Positions 9,198 to 18,323 of a stretch of DNA of 51,223 nt are shown one piece after another. The notes beneath the pieces are model-generated. The model was not told where the DNA came from and did no database searches. It saw nothing but the letters and a program-made list of their open reading frames with translations. Position numbers and translations under genes: made by a program. This DNA is from Methanothermobacter sp. Lineage in GTDB: Archaea; Methanobacteriota; Methanobacteria; Methanobacteriales; Methanothermobacteraceae. The stretch covers positions 1 through 51,223 of the forward strand of contig NZ_JASFYG010000002.1 in NCBI RefSeq assembly GCF_030055435.1, read 5' to 3'. Each line of letters starts with the position of its first letter. The first letter of the stretch is position 1.

Positions 9198-9629
9198 TTA
9201 AATTGCTGATTTGACCCTGTCCCGGATTATCTCAGCAATTCGCGGATCTGCCCCTAGGGGCTCGGTGTAGATTATCTCACCGTCAAATTCAAATTCTTCG
9301 TGCTCATGTTCATGTTCATGGTGATGATGATGTTCGGTACCATTATCAAGACCCAGAATGTGTGGTATGTCGTGTTTGGTGTGGACTCCATGGGCCAGAA
9401 ATACCGGTGTAACAATGATCTTTTCAACGCCCATCGCTGCGAGTTCATTTATGGCCTCTGGTATTGAAGGCTTGGATATGTTCATGAATCCCACTGCAAC
9501 AGGATGGTCAGCCTCCTTCCTGTAGATATCCGCTATACCGTTTATGACCTCCTCACCGTATGGGAGGCGGCTTCCATGCCCCACAAGAAGAACACCTATT
9601 TTAGGTTTTTGGCTTGAATTTGAATCCAT
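9198..9629 (-). CDS. cfbA: Sirohydrochlorin cobalt/nickel chelatase, short CbiX type
   Basis: A 143-residue single-domain chelatase. [10 protein letters not shown] (H18) and [13 protein letters not shown] (H80) carry the two histidines that bind metal in the short archaeal CbiX proteins. A surface loop at about 99-111 is a run of histidines alternating with glutamate (five H, then EHEHEH), typical of the family and probably a metal-buffering loop. Known role: insertion of nickel into sirohydrochlorin for coenzyme F430 and of cobalt for cobamides. Its first 29 bases overlap the end of the upstream DUF35 gene, and thiL starts 2 bases after its stop, so the three are translationally linked. Confidence 0.93.
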   Translation of the reverse strand: MDSNSSQKPKIGVLLVGHGSRLPYGEEVINGIADIYRKEADHPVAVGFMNISKPSIPEAINELAAMGVEKIIVTPVFLAHGVHTKHDIPHILGLDNGTEHHHHHEHEHEHEEFEFDGEIIYTEPLGADPRIAEIIRDRVKSAI

Positions 9630-9999
9630 ATGATATCACTCCATCTTCACCCTCTTCTCTCACCTTGCGGAATACCATTTCGACCTCGTCACCTATCTCT
9701 ATTGAATCAGGATCGCAGTCAACAATCTGGCTTGTTATCTTCGCACCCTCCTCCAGTTCAACTATGGCCACCACATAGGGGGCTATATCCTTGAACTCGT
9801 CGGTTGGGGTGTTTATCACAGAGTAACTGTGTATCTTTCCCCTCCCGCTGAATTTTAGGTCCTCAAGTTTACCTTTACGCCTGCATTCGGGGCATATTAT
9901 TCTGCTTGGGAAAAAAACATTCCCACACTGGAGACATTTTGAACCTGTAAGATTGTAGCGCTGGGGTATATGGCGCCATGTCCTAACGGTTTCTGTCAT
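9601..9999 (-). CDS. DUF35 OB-fold protein with zinc ribbon
   Basis: A 132-residue protein. The N-terminus has two CxxC knuckles (CLQC at about 22-25 and CPEC at about 37-40), the rubredoxin-like zinc ribbon of the DUF35 family. An OB-fold follows (RGKIHSYSVINTPTDEF, then DIAPYVVAIVELEEGAKITSQIV). Related proteins sit beside thiolase and HMG-CoA synthase genes and hold the acyl-CoA channelling complex; here the neighbours are cfbA and thiL, so the partner is unclear. The ATG at 9999 is chosen because GGAGGTCACATC precedes it; a longer reading to 10032 has no ribosome binding site. Confidence 0.85.
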   Translation of the reverse strand: MTETVRTWRHIPQRYNLTGSKCLQCGNVFFPSRIICPECRRKGKLEDLKFSGRGKIHSYSVINTPTDEFKDIAPYVVAIVELEEGAKITSQIVDCDPDSIEIGDEVEMVFRKVREEGEDGVISYGFKFKPKT

Positions 10000-10092
10000 G
10001 ATGTGACCTCCATAAATGTAATCAGTTTTCATTATCTATCTTGATTCATCATAATTAAATCATATGGTCAGAGGATATTTAAATTCCTTGTG

Positions 10093-10123
10093 CTCCCATG
10101 GGAGTAATAAAGATTCTTATTAC
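10093..10123. repeat. Paired palindromes in divergent intergenic region
   Basis: Two adjoining symmetrical elements. CTCCCATGGGAG at 10093-10104 is a perfect 12-base palindrome. GTAATAA at 10104-10110 pairs with TTATTAC at 10117-10123 around a 6-base loop. They lie about 100 bases before the leftward DUF35 start and about 150 bases before the rightward exported-protein gene. They could be an operator or a bidirectional structure; there is no T-tract to make a clear terminator. Confidence 0.4.
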
Positions 10124-10230
10124 CCCCAGAGTTGATCCATGGGACAATCTGGCTTTTTTTCTATTTCTAATGGTTTATGTGGCCATTGAAACTCCAGAAG
10201 TTCTAATATTAACTTAATATTATTTCAGTA

Positions 10231-10273
10231 ATATTTTTATATTTGTAATACTTAATTTTAATCTGGTGATACA
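10231..10273 (+). promoter_or_regulatory. Promoter and ribosome binding site of exported-protein pair
   Basis: An AT-rich stretch contains TTTTTATATTT at 10234-10244, a candidate TATA about 30 bases before the ATG at 10274. GGTGATACA lies immediately before that ATG, so the leader would be very short. Confidence 0.5.
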
Positions 10274-11176
10274 ATGGATGATAGAGGATATGTGATGGCA
10301 GGTCTCAGCCTTCTTCTCATGGTTCCAGCCATGATACTTGCCATGATGATACTCAGCATCGAGGATTCATCACTGGAAAGGAGTGCTGATAGGTCCCTAT
10401 CCGAGACCATGACAGGGGCAGTGTGGGATATCAGAGACAACATTCCAGTGGTAACAAGGGATGTCCTAAATGAAACTGCACAGGAGGCCATAAACGGTAC
10501 ACTTCCCTCAGAGCTGGATGCCAGAGCCCTTATAAGAGCAGGGGTCCAGGGGCGTCTTGACAGGTTATGCGCTGTCCACAGAAACATGAATCTAAGCTGC
10601 AGAGTGAATTCAGTTGATGGGGCATCCGACGACCCCTTCTGTATTGAGGTTAACTCCACTGTTGATATCAGGGCAGGGAAAATTCATCACACTGAGAACA
10701 TTTCAGTAAGGGTATCCGTTGAGGATCTACCTGATCCCCTACCATTCAGGGTTCTGGGGAGGTTGGAGCACAATGAAACATCAATAGAATATGGAAGGAG
10801 TCTCATGGACCACCTTTCTTCAGGGAACAGGGAAGCCTATGAGGGGGCTTCCGGTCCTTTCCTGATAAGAAGGTGCCCATATGAACCCTACACCATCCAT
10901 GGATCCAGCGGTGTCCTCTACGCCTGCCTCCTAAATGGATACTACCATGAGAGTCATGATGGGTCCTGCTACCTCTGTAGACTGGAGGGAAAAACCTCCT
11001 GTCCCCACCTGGGTCTTGAAACCTTCATAATACCCTCAGGAAATTTTGACGAGGCCCCAGTATCTGTTGACCATGTTCTGTTCACGAGAGCCTACTCCGG
11101 GGAACTCCACAACGTATCAGGATTCATCATATACCTTGACGGGGCCCACAGAAAAAAGTACGGTGTTATACAGTGA
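10274..11176 (+). CDS. Membrane-anchored exported protein, pseudopilin-like (first of pair)
   Basis: A 300-residue protein of no named family that I can identify. The N-terminus MDDRGY is followed by a single hydrophobic helix (about 7-28). The rest is polar, with NxS/T sequons (NET, NGT, NLS, NST, NIS, NVS) and paired cysteines (RRCPYEPY, CYLCR, TSCPH), indicating an extracytoplasmic domain. A short charged head plus one N-terminal helix resembles archaeal type IV pilin-like subunits, although no canonical class III signal motif (QxSxE) is present. The start has GGTGAT. Its stop overlaps the GTG of the next gene (GTGA), so the two are translated together and may assemble together. Confidence 0.7.
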   Translation: MDDRGYVMAGLSLLLMVPAMILAMMILSIEDSSLERSADRSLSETMTGAVWDIRDNIPVVTRDVLNETAQEAINGTLPSELDARALIRAGVQGRLDRLCAVHRNMNLSCRVNSVDGASDDPFCIEVNSTVDIRAGKIHHTENISVRVSVEDLPDPLPFRVLGRLEHNETSIEYGRSLMDHLSSGNREAYEGASGPFLIRRCPYEPYTIHGSSGVLYACLLNGYYHESHDGSCYLCRLEGKTSCPHLGLETFIIPSGNFDEAPVSVDHVLFTRAYSGELHNVSGFIIYLDGAHRKKYGVIQ

Positions 11177-11964
11177 TATTCTCAACAGATTTTCTGCTTT
11201 CCCTCATAATCGTGGCTATTATCGTGGGTATATCTGCAGAACTGATGGACGTGCAGGAGACCCGAATGAATGAAAGATTCAGAGAAACATACACAAGGTA
11301 TAAAGGTGCCACAGCAGCGGATGTTTTCATAAATACTCCTGGAGATCCCGTAAATTGGGAAAAACTTCCTCTAGGCAGCTGCAGGTATCCTGGACTTGCC
11401 GTGCCGGGGAAAAGGGGGGTTATATCATATGAAAAAATCATGAAACTTCGCTCAAAACCGGAATTGGTTGAAAGGACATTCAGGGGATTTCATGTGAGAA
11501 TTGTACTGCGCCCCCTCAACGATAGAATAAGCCCAATAATCATTGGGGATAAGTTAAAGGGGAATGAAATATACGTATTTAGAAGAACCATCAACTGCAA
11601 CTTCCTGTCTGATTATGTTATCAGGCGAGAGGAATGCCTGTGTCCCTCGGGTCATGGTGAAAACTGGACATGCATGAATTTTCGCGTTAATAACTCACTT
11701 GATTACTACCTAATATCAGATGATTGCAGCGGATCATTCATCGTTGACACAGACTGCAACAGAAGCCATGAAGAGATAAAAATCCGGCCGGGAAGTTTAA
11801 AACTGAATTTAACATGTCAGGGCGTGGTATGGATCCATTTACATGGGTGTGGAAGGGAATTAATAATTGCCGGGCTTCCACGCTCTGGAATGGATTACCC
11901 GCTGAAACCTGATTACTTTGAGGTCCAGCCATGCTCCCTCCAGATCTTCATATCCCCATACTGA
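11173..11964 (+). CDS. Membrane-anchored exported protein, pseudopilin-like (second of pair)
   Basis: A 263-residue protein starting at a GTG that overlaps the upstream stop by 4 bases. An N-terminal hydrophobic helix (about 6-23) precedes a polar domain with eight or more cysteines and several sequons (NWT, NNS, NRS, NLT). NTPGDPVNWEKLP followed by YPGLAVPG and ISYEKIMKL resembles a pattern I associate with archaeal pilin-like accessory proteins. It is a family-level impression only. Together with the preceding gene it forms a two-gene unit coding for surface proteins of unknown function. The transporter gene downstream converges on it with a 50-base gap. Confidence 0.7.
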   Translation: MIFSTDFLLSLIIVAIIVGISAELMDVQETRMNERFRETYTRYKGATAADVFINTPGDPVNWEKLPLGSCRYPGLAVPGKRGVISYEKIMKLRSKPELVERTFRGFHVRIVLRPLNDRISPIIIGDKLKGNEIYVFRRTINCNFLSDYVIRREECLCPSGHGENWTCMNFRVNNSLDYYLISDDCSGSFIVDTDCNRSHEEIKIRPGSLKLNLTCQGVVWIHLHGCGRELIIAGLPRSGMDYPLKPDYFEVQPCSLQIFISPY

Positions 11965-12014
11965 CCAAAAGTCCCTCCAGCATTCATTACATGTTCAGAG
12001 GCCTTAATGGTGAC

Positions 12015-13346
12015 TCAGAGTCCTATAACTGCTATTATGGCTATTACAAGACACGTGTTTGCCACAGGGTCTGTCATGCTTGTCGAAAGTGGTATAACTA
12101 TGTTGTCAGGGTCCAGTTCAAGTCTGTAGGATGCTGAGCTCAGATAAAAGCCCACCAGTAGAAGAAATGGGGTCAGAAGGTATCCTGCAAGTGAACTTAT
12201 AAGAACCATCCTCTCAAGTCCAAGGGACCCTATACCAAGGGAAACACTCACAACATGGGCCAGAAGCCCGATTGTTGGATATATGATCAGTGAAAGCACG
12301 GATATTATTCCAAAGTTCCTGAGGGCCTCCCCATGGGGTCTGAGGCTTGCAGGGACTATACCTGAGTGTAGCCCGGAGGAAAGCCTTGCTCCGAGTATGC
12401 TCACAAGGTCTCCACTTTCACCTGAAAACAGCGGCACCAGTGCGAGTATTGCAGGGTTGTCAAGTATAAATGACAGTTTACTGTTTAGGACTATACCCGC
12501 AGTGGTTCCTAGGGCTGAGCAGAGAAGAAGTACGGGCACGCTCTGTCTTATTATCCTTCTGAGGTTATATCTGCCCTTAATTCCCATTGCAAGACCCATA
12601 ATACCCATCAGAATAAACAGGAAAAAGAGTACCCATTCAAAAATGCCGTTCCTTACAGTTTCAAGGATGGCAAGTGCCGCGAATATTGATGGGAGGGTGA
12701 AAAGGTCTCCTGAAGCTGCTATGAGGGGTGTTGTGACGTTATCAGGGTCCCAGCCGTTCTCATAGCTTTTGAGGGATATGAGGACTGTTGCCGGGAGAAG
12801 AACAGCTCCTGATATTATTCCGCCGGCCACAGAGATAACAATGAAATCCATTATTCCCATGCTTCGAAATCCGAAGAGATGGCAGAATATCCAGGCCATG
12901 AATCCGAGGAAAATTGACATGACCACGGTCAGTATTATGGTCGCCTCAATGTTCTCTGTAAGGACATCTGATTTTCGAAGTTCCGGTGAAAGGGTACCTA
13001 TATGCAGACCTGAACCAAGGCGTGAGCCCAGAGCACCGAAGATGTTACCCCTCATGCCTATGGCGCCGGGTATCAGTACAAGGAGTCCTGGATATGACTC
13101 CAGTAGGGGAGACATCTTACCCAGAAATATACCTGCAACAAGGTCCCCCAGGGCACATATGAAGAGTGCGACGAAGCTTTCCCCTATAACCCTTTTAGAA
13201 CCCCTGAAAAAGCTTCCAAAACTCTTGAATAGGTTAAAAGCCCTTACCCATCCCCTTGAGGCCGTTATGGATAAATTCACGGTAAATGTTAGCAGGGACT
13301 GAAGTATGAGCCGAGTCGTCCTCAGTAATCTTCCGGTTATCCTCAT
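12015..13346 (-). CDS. MgtE/SLC41-type divalent cation transporter, duplicated membrane domain
   Basis: A 443-residue, very hydrophobic protein with about ten membrane helices arranged as two similar halves. Each half carries the family signature: [19 protein letters not shown] then GLH in the first, and [18 protein letters not shown] then GLH in the second. This is the integral domain of MgtE/SLC41 magnesium transporters, without the cytosolic N and CBS domains of bacterial MgtE. Likely role: Mg2+ or another divalent cation transport. The ATG at 13346 is preferred because AGGTGAGGTCA precedes it; a GTG three codons earlier is possible. The PhoU/RCK_C gene lies 36 bases upstream and probably supplies the regulatory domain. 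Confidence 0.8.
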   Translation of the reverse strand: MRITGRLLRTTRLILQSLLTFTVNLSITASRGWVRAFNLFKSFGSFFRGSKRVIGESFVALFICALGDLVAGIFLGKMSPLLESYPGLLVLIPGAIGMRGNIFGALGSRLGSGLHIGTLSPELRKSDVLTENIEATIILTVVMSIFLGFMAWIFCHLFGFRSMGIMDFIVISVAGGIISGAVLLPATVLISLKSYENGWDPDNVTTPLIAASGDLFTLPSIFAALAILETVRNGIFEWVLFFLFILMGIMGLAMGIKGRYNLRRIIRQSVPVLLLCSALGTTAGIVLNSKLSFILDNPAILALVPLFSGESGDLVSILGARLSSGLHSGIVPASLRPHGEALRNFGIISVLSLIIYPTIGLLAHVVSVSLGIGSLGLERMVLISSLAGYLLTPFLLLVGFYLSSASYRLELDPDNIVIPLSTSMTDPVANTCLVIAIIAVIGL

Positions 13347-13382
13347 TGACCTCACCTGCTAACATTTACATCATCTCTGGGA

Positions 13383-13979
13383 CTATTCTATGCTGCATCC
13401 TATATCCTCAAGGGTCATCTCACCCTTTGCAAGTGCGAATAAGAGTTCTGAACCTGCTTCGTTTCCCTTGGCGATGAGGGTATCGTTCTCTGCAAGTACC
13501 GTGTTCCTGTCAGGTCCATAAATCCAGGATTCTCCTCTTCTGATGGCTATAACCCTCATACCTGTTCTGGTTGCAAGTAAAAGGTCTCCCAGTGATTTTC
13601 CTGCCAGCTCTGATCCCTCATCAATTGTCACCCTGACTATTATCTCATCGGACTCCTCCATGACCATCTTGAAGACAGGGTGTGGTTTGATGCCCTTCAG
13701 CACCAGGTCAGCGATATCCTTGGCAGAGTTCGCAATGCTTTCAGCTGCCTCACCCACCTCTAGGAGAGCTGTCAGTTTTTCGGCGTCCTCAACAGATCTT
13801 GCAGCAAGGAGTGACTCCTTTTTTATCTCATAGTTAAGCCTGTTAACCTTGTTTTCAAGTTTTATGACCTCTTCTGCAGCGTCCCTGCTGTTAAACAGAA
13901 GGGCAGAGTATGCAAGATCCACCATCAACTCCGAGAGGTTCTTCATTTCAATGAGAATATCCTTAACACTTTTGGACAA
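13383..13979 (-). CDS. PhoU-like / RCK_C (TrkA-C) regulatory protein
   Basis: A 198-residue protein. Residues 1-100 are helical and PhoU-like ([32 protein letters not shown]). Residues 110-190 form an RCK_C/TrkA-C domain ([41 protein letters not shown]). Such proteins accompany ion transporters and bind small ligands through the RCK_C domain. The start is TTG at 13979 with AGGAGG eight bases upstream; an ATG at 13986 is in another frame and closes after seven codons. The gene lies directly before the MgtE-like transporter on the same strand, so the two probably work as transporter and gating or regulatory partner. Confidence 0.83.
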   Translation of the reverse strand: MSKSVKDILIEMKNLSELMVDLAYSALLFNSRDAAEEVIKLENKVNRLNYEIKKESLLAARSVEDAEKLTALLEVGEAAESIANSAKDIADLVLKGIKPHPVFKMVMEESDEIIVRVTIDEGSELAGKSLGDLLLATRTGMRVIAIRRGESWIYGPDRNTVLAENDTLIAKGNEAGSELLFALAKGEMTLEDIGCSIE

Positions 13980-14050
13980 CTTTCATCCTCCTGGGCTGCT
14001 GAAATGATATTGGGTGATTTAAAATAAATATCTTGCTGCGGTGAAATCAG

Positions 14051-15124
14051 TTATTTACTGGAGGCCCCTCCTGAAGCCATGAGGCACTCCCTTCGAAGCT
14101 TGAGAAGTTCCTTCTTCCTATCGGTTAGATCATCTGGTTCTGAAATCAGCCGCTTAAGACCTCTCCTGATGCACTCAACAGCCTCATCGGTGTGTATCCA
14201 TCTGCAATCCTGGCAGCTCCATACACCCTTATCCCGTATCCAGTAGCCCCCTGTGGACCCCTCACCGCATGGATAGAATGGACAGTAACAGAACGCGCAG
14301 TTCTGACCTTCAAAATGGCAGGGATAGAATTCACATTTCTCATCAGGGCCTGAGGATTTGCCGTAAGGATTCTCCTCATAGAACTTCCTTGCAAGTTCAT
14401 GGAGCGGGGCCTCAACAGCGTACCCACGGGGCGTGACCATGTAACCATCCCTTGTGTAGGTTGTAACGTTGCCAACTATGAGGGTGGTGGACATATCCAC
14501 AAGGGATTCATTTAGATCTCCAAGAGCCACAATACTCACCTGTGGACGTCCATTTTCGGTCTTCACCACGCCAACCGGCGTTTCAGATTCAAGTTCAGAT
14601 CTGAGTATTTCAAGAGCCTCCCTGAAGGGTTTCTTCCTCCTCTTTCCCAAGGGGTTATAAAGGGCTATTACAAGTCCCGCTTCTGCAGCTGCCCTGATCT
14701 TTTTTCTTATCTCTGATAGAGGTGTGAGGATGTCACTCAGACTTATAACCGCAAAGTCATGGAGAGGTGCTCCAAGGTGTGATGCTGCATAATTAACCGC
14801 AGTCACGCCAGGTATAACCTCAAATTCAAGTCCCGAATACTTATCAAATACTTGAAAAAAAACATTGGCCATCCCATAGACACCAGGGTCTCCTGAGCTC
14901 ACCAGTGCAACGTTGAGACCCTTACGGTGTTTCTCAACGGCCTTTTCAACTCTCTCAAGTTCGGACCCCATGCCGCTCTTTATTACCTCCTTACCCTCAA
15001 GAAGATCCTCTATCTGTCTTATGTACCTTGAATATCCTATGACGACATCGGATTCTTCAAGGGCCCTGAGGGCCCTAACTGTTATATCATCCCTTGTGGG
15101 TCCAAGTCCTATTATCCTTATCAT
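14051..15124 (-). CDS. cbiH: Cobalt-factor III/precorrin-3B C17-methyltransferase with Cys-rich C-terminal domain
   Basis: A 357-residue protein. Residues 1-250 are a tetrapyrrole methylase with [38 protein letters not shown] and [12 protein letters not shown], matching CbiH/CobJ. This step methylates C17 and contracts the ring in cobamide synthesis. Residues 264-318 are a Cys-rich module (C264, C269, C276, C279, C281, C286, C304, C307, C318) like the cysteine-rich small domain fused to some cobalamin proteins, and may hold zinc or an Fe-S cluster. Most CbiH proteins are about 240 residues. ATG 15124 is chosen for the GAAGGTGTTTTC before it. Confidence 0.9.
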   Translation of the reverse strand: MIRIIGLGPTRDDITVRALRALEESDVVIGYSRYIRQIEDLLEGKEVIKSGMGSELERVEKAVEKHRKGLNVALVSSGDPGVYGMANVFFQVFDKYSGLEFEVIPGVTAVNYAASHLGAPLHDFAVISLSDILTPLSEIRKKIRAAAEAGLVIALYNPLGKRRKKPFREALEILRSELESETPVGVVKTENGRPQVSIVALGDLNESLVDMSTTLIVGNVTTYTRDGYMVTPRGYAVEAPLHELARKFYEENPYGKSSGPDEKCEFYPCHFEGQNCAFCYCPFYPCGEGSTGGYWIRDKGVWSCQDCRWIHTDEAVECIRRGLKRLISEPDDLTDRKKELLKLRRECLMASGGASSK

Positions 15125-15212
15125 GAAAACACCTTCAGTGGATCGGGGGCTTAGATGTGAAGCCACTGCAGCGGATTTCCAAACTGTATGAATTTACCCT
15201 CCCAATTGATAC

Positions 15213-15710
15213 TCAGTAAATCCTGGTTACTGAAATGATTCTAAGGGTCCTGACATCTACCCATACCCCTGATGACCTCGTCTCAGCCCTTGCAGTTGCA
15301 GTTACAGTGAATTGCTCCGTTGGCCTTATGACTATCTGACCACTTCCGGTCTGGTTTTCACGGTAGCCGATCGCTGTTATGTTGATATTGATCTTTTCAA
15401 GTGAGGTATCCTCGGTTGTTGTTGCGTTGAGGGATCGGATGTTTATTCCATCAAGGCCTGTGCGGGCTTTAAGGGCATCTGCAACATCTGCATTGTTTAT
15501 TATCCTTATCTCCTCGGGGCCTCCTGTGATTGTGGAGGTTATATTCTTACCTGAGTCCAGAAATGAGGATACTGTGTCTATCTGCATTTCAATAAGCTTT
15601 TCTATATCCGGTGGCTTAGACGTTACAAGTGTGTATGAACTTATGAGCCCAGCCTCGAAGAAGGCCAGGAATATTATGAGGAACAGGAAGAATTTAATGA
15701 TCCTTGGCAA
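15213..15710 (-). CDS. Single-pass exported protein of unknown function
   Basis: A 165-residue protein that I cannot assign to a family. A basic N-terminus and hydrophobic helix (residues 4-27) act as a signal anchor. The remaining 135 residues are polar, rich in Thr, Ser and Ile, with several NxT sequons (NIT, NAT, NIT, NQT), as expected for a domain outside the cell. The start is a TTG at 15710 with AAAGGTGAT four bases upstream. It lies upstream of cbiH on the same strand with an 88-base gap, and divergent from the PolD small-subunit gene. Confidence 0.65.
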   Translation of the reverse strand: MPRIIKFFLFLIIFLAFFEAGLISSYTLVTSKPPDIEKLIEMQIDTVSSFLDSGKNITSTITGGPEEIRIINNADVADALKARTGLDGINIRSLNATTTEDTSLEKININITAIGYRENQTGSGQIVIRPTEQFTVTATARAETRSSGVWVDVRTLRIISVTRIY

Positions 15711-15846
15711 TGCATCACCTTTTTTCTGTGAATGGACCCAAAGGGTAAACTAATATTTTGATAAAGAATATATGAACTCAATGGAATATTTAACTGTGAA
15801 CCCATTTTAAAGATTTCTGAATTTCCCTAACCAGTTCATGCAGTGA

Positions 15847-17319
15847 ATGATTGAAATGAATGAAATAATAGGAAAATTTGCAAGGGAAGGAATTTTAATA
15901 GAGGATAAAGCATATTTTCGGCTGAAGGAGATGGATGACCCTGCAACGGCTTCCTCAGAGATTATAGTTAAGATAAAGAAGAATGGTGGGGGTAAATTCG
16001 CTCTTCTGACCTCTGAGATGCTTGATGACCTCTTTGATGTGAGTAAGGAAATAGATAAGCCTAAAGAAATAAAGGCACAAGGTCCCATCAATATTCCACG
16101 GGAGAGGGAATTTGACTTCAGGGTCATCAAAGACACCAGTAAGAGATCATATACCAGCGGGGAGATAGGTGACATGATCTCCTACTTCAACAGCAGATTC
16201 AGCTGCCTGAGGGATCTCCTTAAAAGACGCCCTGAACTTAAGAGTCATGTGCCCATTGCTGATCTTCGCGGCGGAGATGATGCTGTGAGCATCATAGGGA
16301 TCATAAATGACATAAGAACCACCAAGAACAACCACAAGATGCTTGAACTGGAGGATGAAACAGGGGAAATAACAGTTGTTGTGCATAATGAAAATCATAA
16401 ACTTTTTGAAAAATCCGAGAAACTCGTGAGGGACGAGGTCATAGGTGTTCAGGGCGCGAAAAAGGGTAGGTTTGTTGTGGCCTCCGAGATCTTCCAGCCT
16501 GGTGTACCAAGAATACAGGAGAAGGAAATGGACTTTTCAGTTGCCTTCATATCCGATGTCCACATAGGAAGCCAGACATTCCTTGAAGATGCATTCACCA
16601 GCTTCATTAAATGGATAAACGGGGACTTTGGAACTGAGAAACAGAGGGATATAGCGGCTGACATTAAGTACCTTGTGGTTGCAGGTGACATAGTTGATGG
16701 TATCGGGATATACCCTGGACAGGAAAAGGAACTCATTATAAAAGATATCCATGAGCAGTATGAGGAGGCTGCAAGGCTTTTTGGAGATATAAGTGATGAC
16801 ATAAAGATTGTGATGATTCCTGGGAACCACGATGCATCGAGGATCGCTGAGCCCCAGCCTGCAATACCCGAGGAATATGCGAAACCACTTTACAGCCTCA
16901 AAAATGTTGAATTTTTGAGTAACCCGTCGATGGTTAGTCTTGATGGTGTAAAAACCCTCATATATCACGGGAGGAGCTTCGACGATATGGCCATGAGCGT
17001 GAATGGACTTTCCCATGAAAGGTCCGATCTCATAATGGAGGAACTCCTTGAGAAGAGACACCTTGCACCTATATATGGCGAGAGGACCCCCCTTGCATCT
17101 GAGATAGAGGACCACCTTGTGATTGATGATGTCCCCCATATCCTTCATACCGGACATGTCCACATAAATGCATACAAAAAATACAAGGGTATTCACCTTA
17201 TAAATTCAGGTACATTCCAGTCACAGACAGAGTTTCAGAAGATATACAACATTGTCCCCACATGTGGCCAGGTCCCGGTGCTCAACAGGGGTGTGATGAA
17301 GCTTCTGGAGTTCAATTAG
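15847..17319 (+). CDS. polB: DNA polymerase D small subunit (DP1), intact exonuclease
   Basis: A 490-residue protein of the archaeal family D polymerase small subunit. An N-terminal helical region is followed by an OB-fold (about 145-225). A calcineurin-like phosphoesterase domain then carries all expected metal ligands: SDVHIG (D237, H239), AGDIVDG (D281), PGNHD (N327-D329), YHG (H374) and TGHVH (H437, H439). An intact site predicts Mre11-like 3'-5' proofreading activity, as known for euryarchaeal DP1. It forms the replicative polymerase with the DP2 large subunit, encoded elsewhere. It lies about 3.5 kb left of the origin array. The ribosome binding site is weak; the ATG at 15856 is an alternative start. 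Confidence 0.95.
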   Translation: MIEMNEIIGKFAREGILIEDKAYFRLKEMDDPATASSEIIVKIKKNGGGKFALLTSEMLDDLFDVSKEIDKPKEIKAQGPINIPREREFDFRVIKDTSKRSYTSGEIGDMISYFNSRFSCLRDLLKRRPELKSHVPIADLRGGDDAVSIIGIINDIRTTKNNHKMLELEDETGEITVVVHNENHKLFEKSEKLVRDEVIGVQGAKKGRFVVASEIFQPGVPRIQEKEMDFSVAFISDVHIGSQTFLEDAFTSFIKWINGDFGTEKQRDIAADIKYLVVAGDIVDGIGIYPGQEKELIIKDIHEQYEEAARLFGDISDDIKIVMIPGNHDASRIAEPQPAIPEEYAKPLYSLKNVEFLSNPSMVSLDGVKTLIYHGRSFDDMAMSVNGLSHERSDLIMEELLEKRHLAPIYGERTPLASEIEDHLVIDDVPHILHTGHVHINAYKKYKGIHLINSGTFQSQTEFQKIYNIVPTCGQVPVLNRGVMKLLEFN

Positions 17320-17336
17320 TTGAGGCAGGTGATTCC

Positions 17337-17900
17337 TTGAATCCATTGAGGGATGTTGTTAATGTTTCGGTACAGCTCTATAGGAGGGGTCTTGTATCTG
17401 GCATTGGAGGGAATGTTAGCGCAAGGGTGGATGATAGGGTTTTCATAACACCCACAATGGTCCCCCTTGACCGGGTGACACTTAAGAATATTGCAATGGT
17501 TGACCTTGAAGGGAATGTTCTCAGGGGTGGAAGACCATCCTCGGAACTGGAACTCCATCTTGAGGTCTACAGGAGGAGATCTGATGTACATGGTGTGGTG
17601 CATACCCACTCACCATATGCCAGGGCATTTTTAGTTGCCGGGATTGAGATTGAGAAAATGGAGGGCTTCAGGGGGCTCGGAGAGGGAAATCTTCCTGTGG
17701 TACCCTATCATCCCCCTGGAAGCAGGAAACTTGCATCCGCCTGTGCAGAGATGATGGTAAATGAAAATGCAGCTGTCCTTGAAAACCACGGTGTGGTATG
17801 TGCAGGTGAAACTGTTGAGGAAGCCCTCCTCCTTGCAGAGTTCATTGAGGAGCTGGCGAAAACCCGTTTCATTGCTGAGGTCCTTAAATTCATGAAATAG
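17337..17900 (+). CDS. Class II aldolase (fuculose-1-phosphate aldolase-like)
   Basis: A 187-residue class II aldolase/adducin-family protein. E70 in SSELELHLE is the catalytic acid position, and HTHSPYA (H89, H91) with ENHG (H151) are the zinc ligands. GIGGNVSAR is the phosphate-binding loop. Archaeal homologues of this size cleave fuculose 1-phosphate into lactaldehyde and dihydroxyacetone phosphate, and in methanogens have been linked to lactaldehyde supply for F420; the actual substrate here is inferred. The start is TTG at 17337 because GGTGATTCC lies directly upstream; a longer reading from 17262 would overlap polB in another frame. It follows polB by 17 bases and may share its transcript. 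Confidence 0.85.
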   Translation: MNPLRDVVNVSVQLYRRGLVSGIGGNVSARVDDRVFITPTMVPLDRVTLKNIAMVDLEGNVLRGGRPSSELELHLEVYRRRSDVHGVVHTHSPYARAFLVAGIEIEKMEGFRGLGEGNLPVVPYHPPGSRKLASACAEMMVNENAAVLENHGVVCAGETVEEALLLAEFIEELAKTRFIAEVLKFMK

Positions 17901-17915
17901 TTAAATTAACTGTTT

Positions 17916-17989
17916 AAATAGGATATAAAAAACAGGGATTTATTCAGTAGAAACACTTTAAATCAGACAAAATAGGATATAAAAAACAG
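17916..17989 (-). terminator. Tandem T-tract terminators of the UPF0147 gene
   Basis: A 20-base element whose core is GGATATAAAAAACAG (plus strand) occurs twice, at 17916-17935 and 17970-17989. Read on the minus strand each copy gives CTGTTTTTTATATCC. This lies just after the minus-strand UPF0147 stop at 17995, so the copies look like two successive oligo-T terminators of the archaeal type. The exact duplication is visible; the termination role is inferred. Confidence 0.55.
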
Positions 17990-17994
17990 AATAG

Positions 17995-18249
17995 TTATTC
18001 CCTTATGGATTCAAGTTCACTGAGTATTTCCCATACCAGTGTCCTTGCATGTATCGGGATGTTGGGGTCGTTGCTTATCTCATCCAGAATCGATATGACC
18101 GTGCTCGCCCTCACTGTGCTGTCCTCATCAGGGTTGTTGAGGATCTCCTTTGATTCCTCAGCAGCCCTTCTGATGTTTCTTGGGACGCTATTATCTTCCA
18201 TAATGTGCTTTAAAATTTCAGAAACGCGATCAAATGTTTCGTTACTCAT
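17995..18249 (-). CDS. UPF0147 family protein
   Basis: An 84-residue, acidic, fully helical protein matching the archaeal UPF0147 family: [19 protein letters not shown], then [12 protein letters not shown], then [19 protein letters not shown] and [13 protein letters not shown]. Function is unknown. The ATG at 18249 is preferred because GGAGGACCCAAC precedes it; the longer reading to 18303 lacks a ribosome binding site. It lies 74 bases downstream of cbiG on the same strand, and is followed by two tandem T-tracts. Confidence 0.85.
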   Translation of the reverse strand: MSNETFDRVSEILKHIMEDNSVPRNIRRAAEESKEILNNPDEDSTVRASTVISILDEISNDPNIPIHARTLVWEILSELESIRE

Positions 18250-18323
18250 GTTGGGTCCTCCCTGCTGAATTCCTGAAGAATACAGAATAATGTTTATATT
18301 CAATCTGGTTTATATCATTTGGG

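Noticed and set aside
12283-13302. Two plus-strand ORFs (160 and 177 codons) inside the MgtE-like gene
   Set aside because: Both are antisense shadows of a membrane protein, rich in Pro, Arg, Ser and Met, without ribosome binding sites.
16537-17196. 219-codon minus-strand ORF inside polB
   Set aside because: Complementary to the conserved phosphoesterase domain; composition is that of reversed coding sequence.
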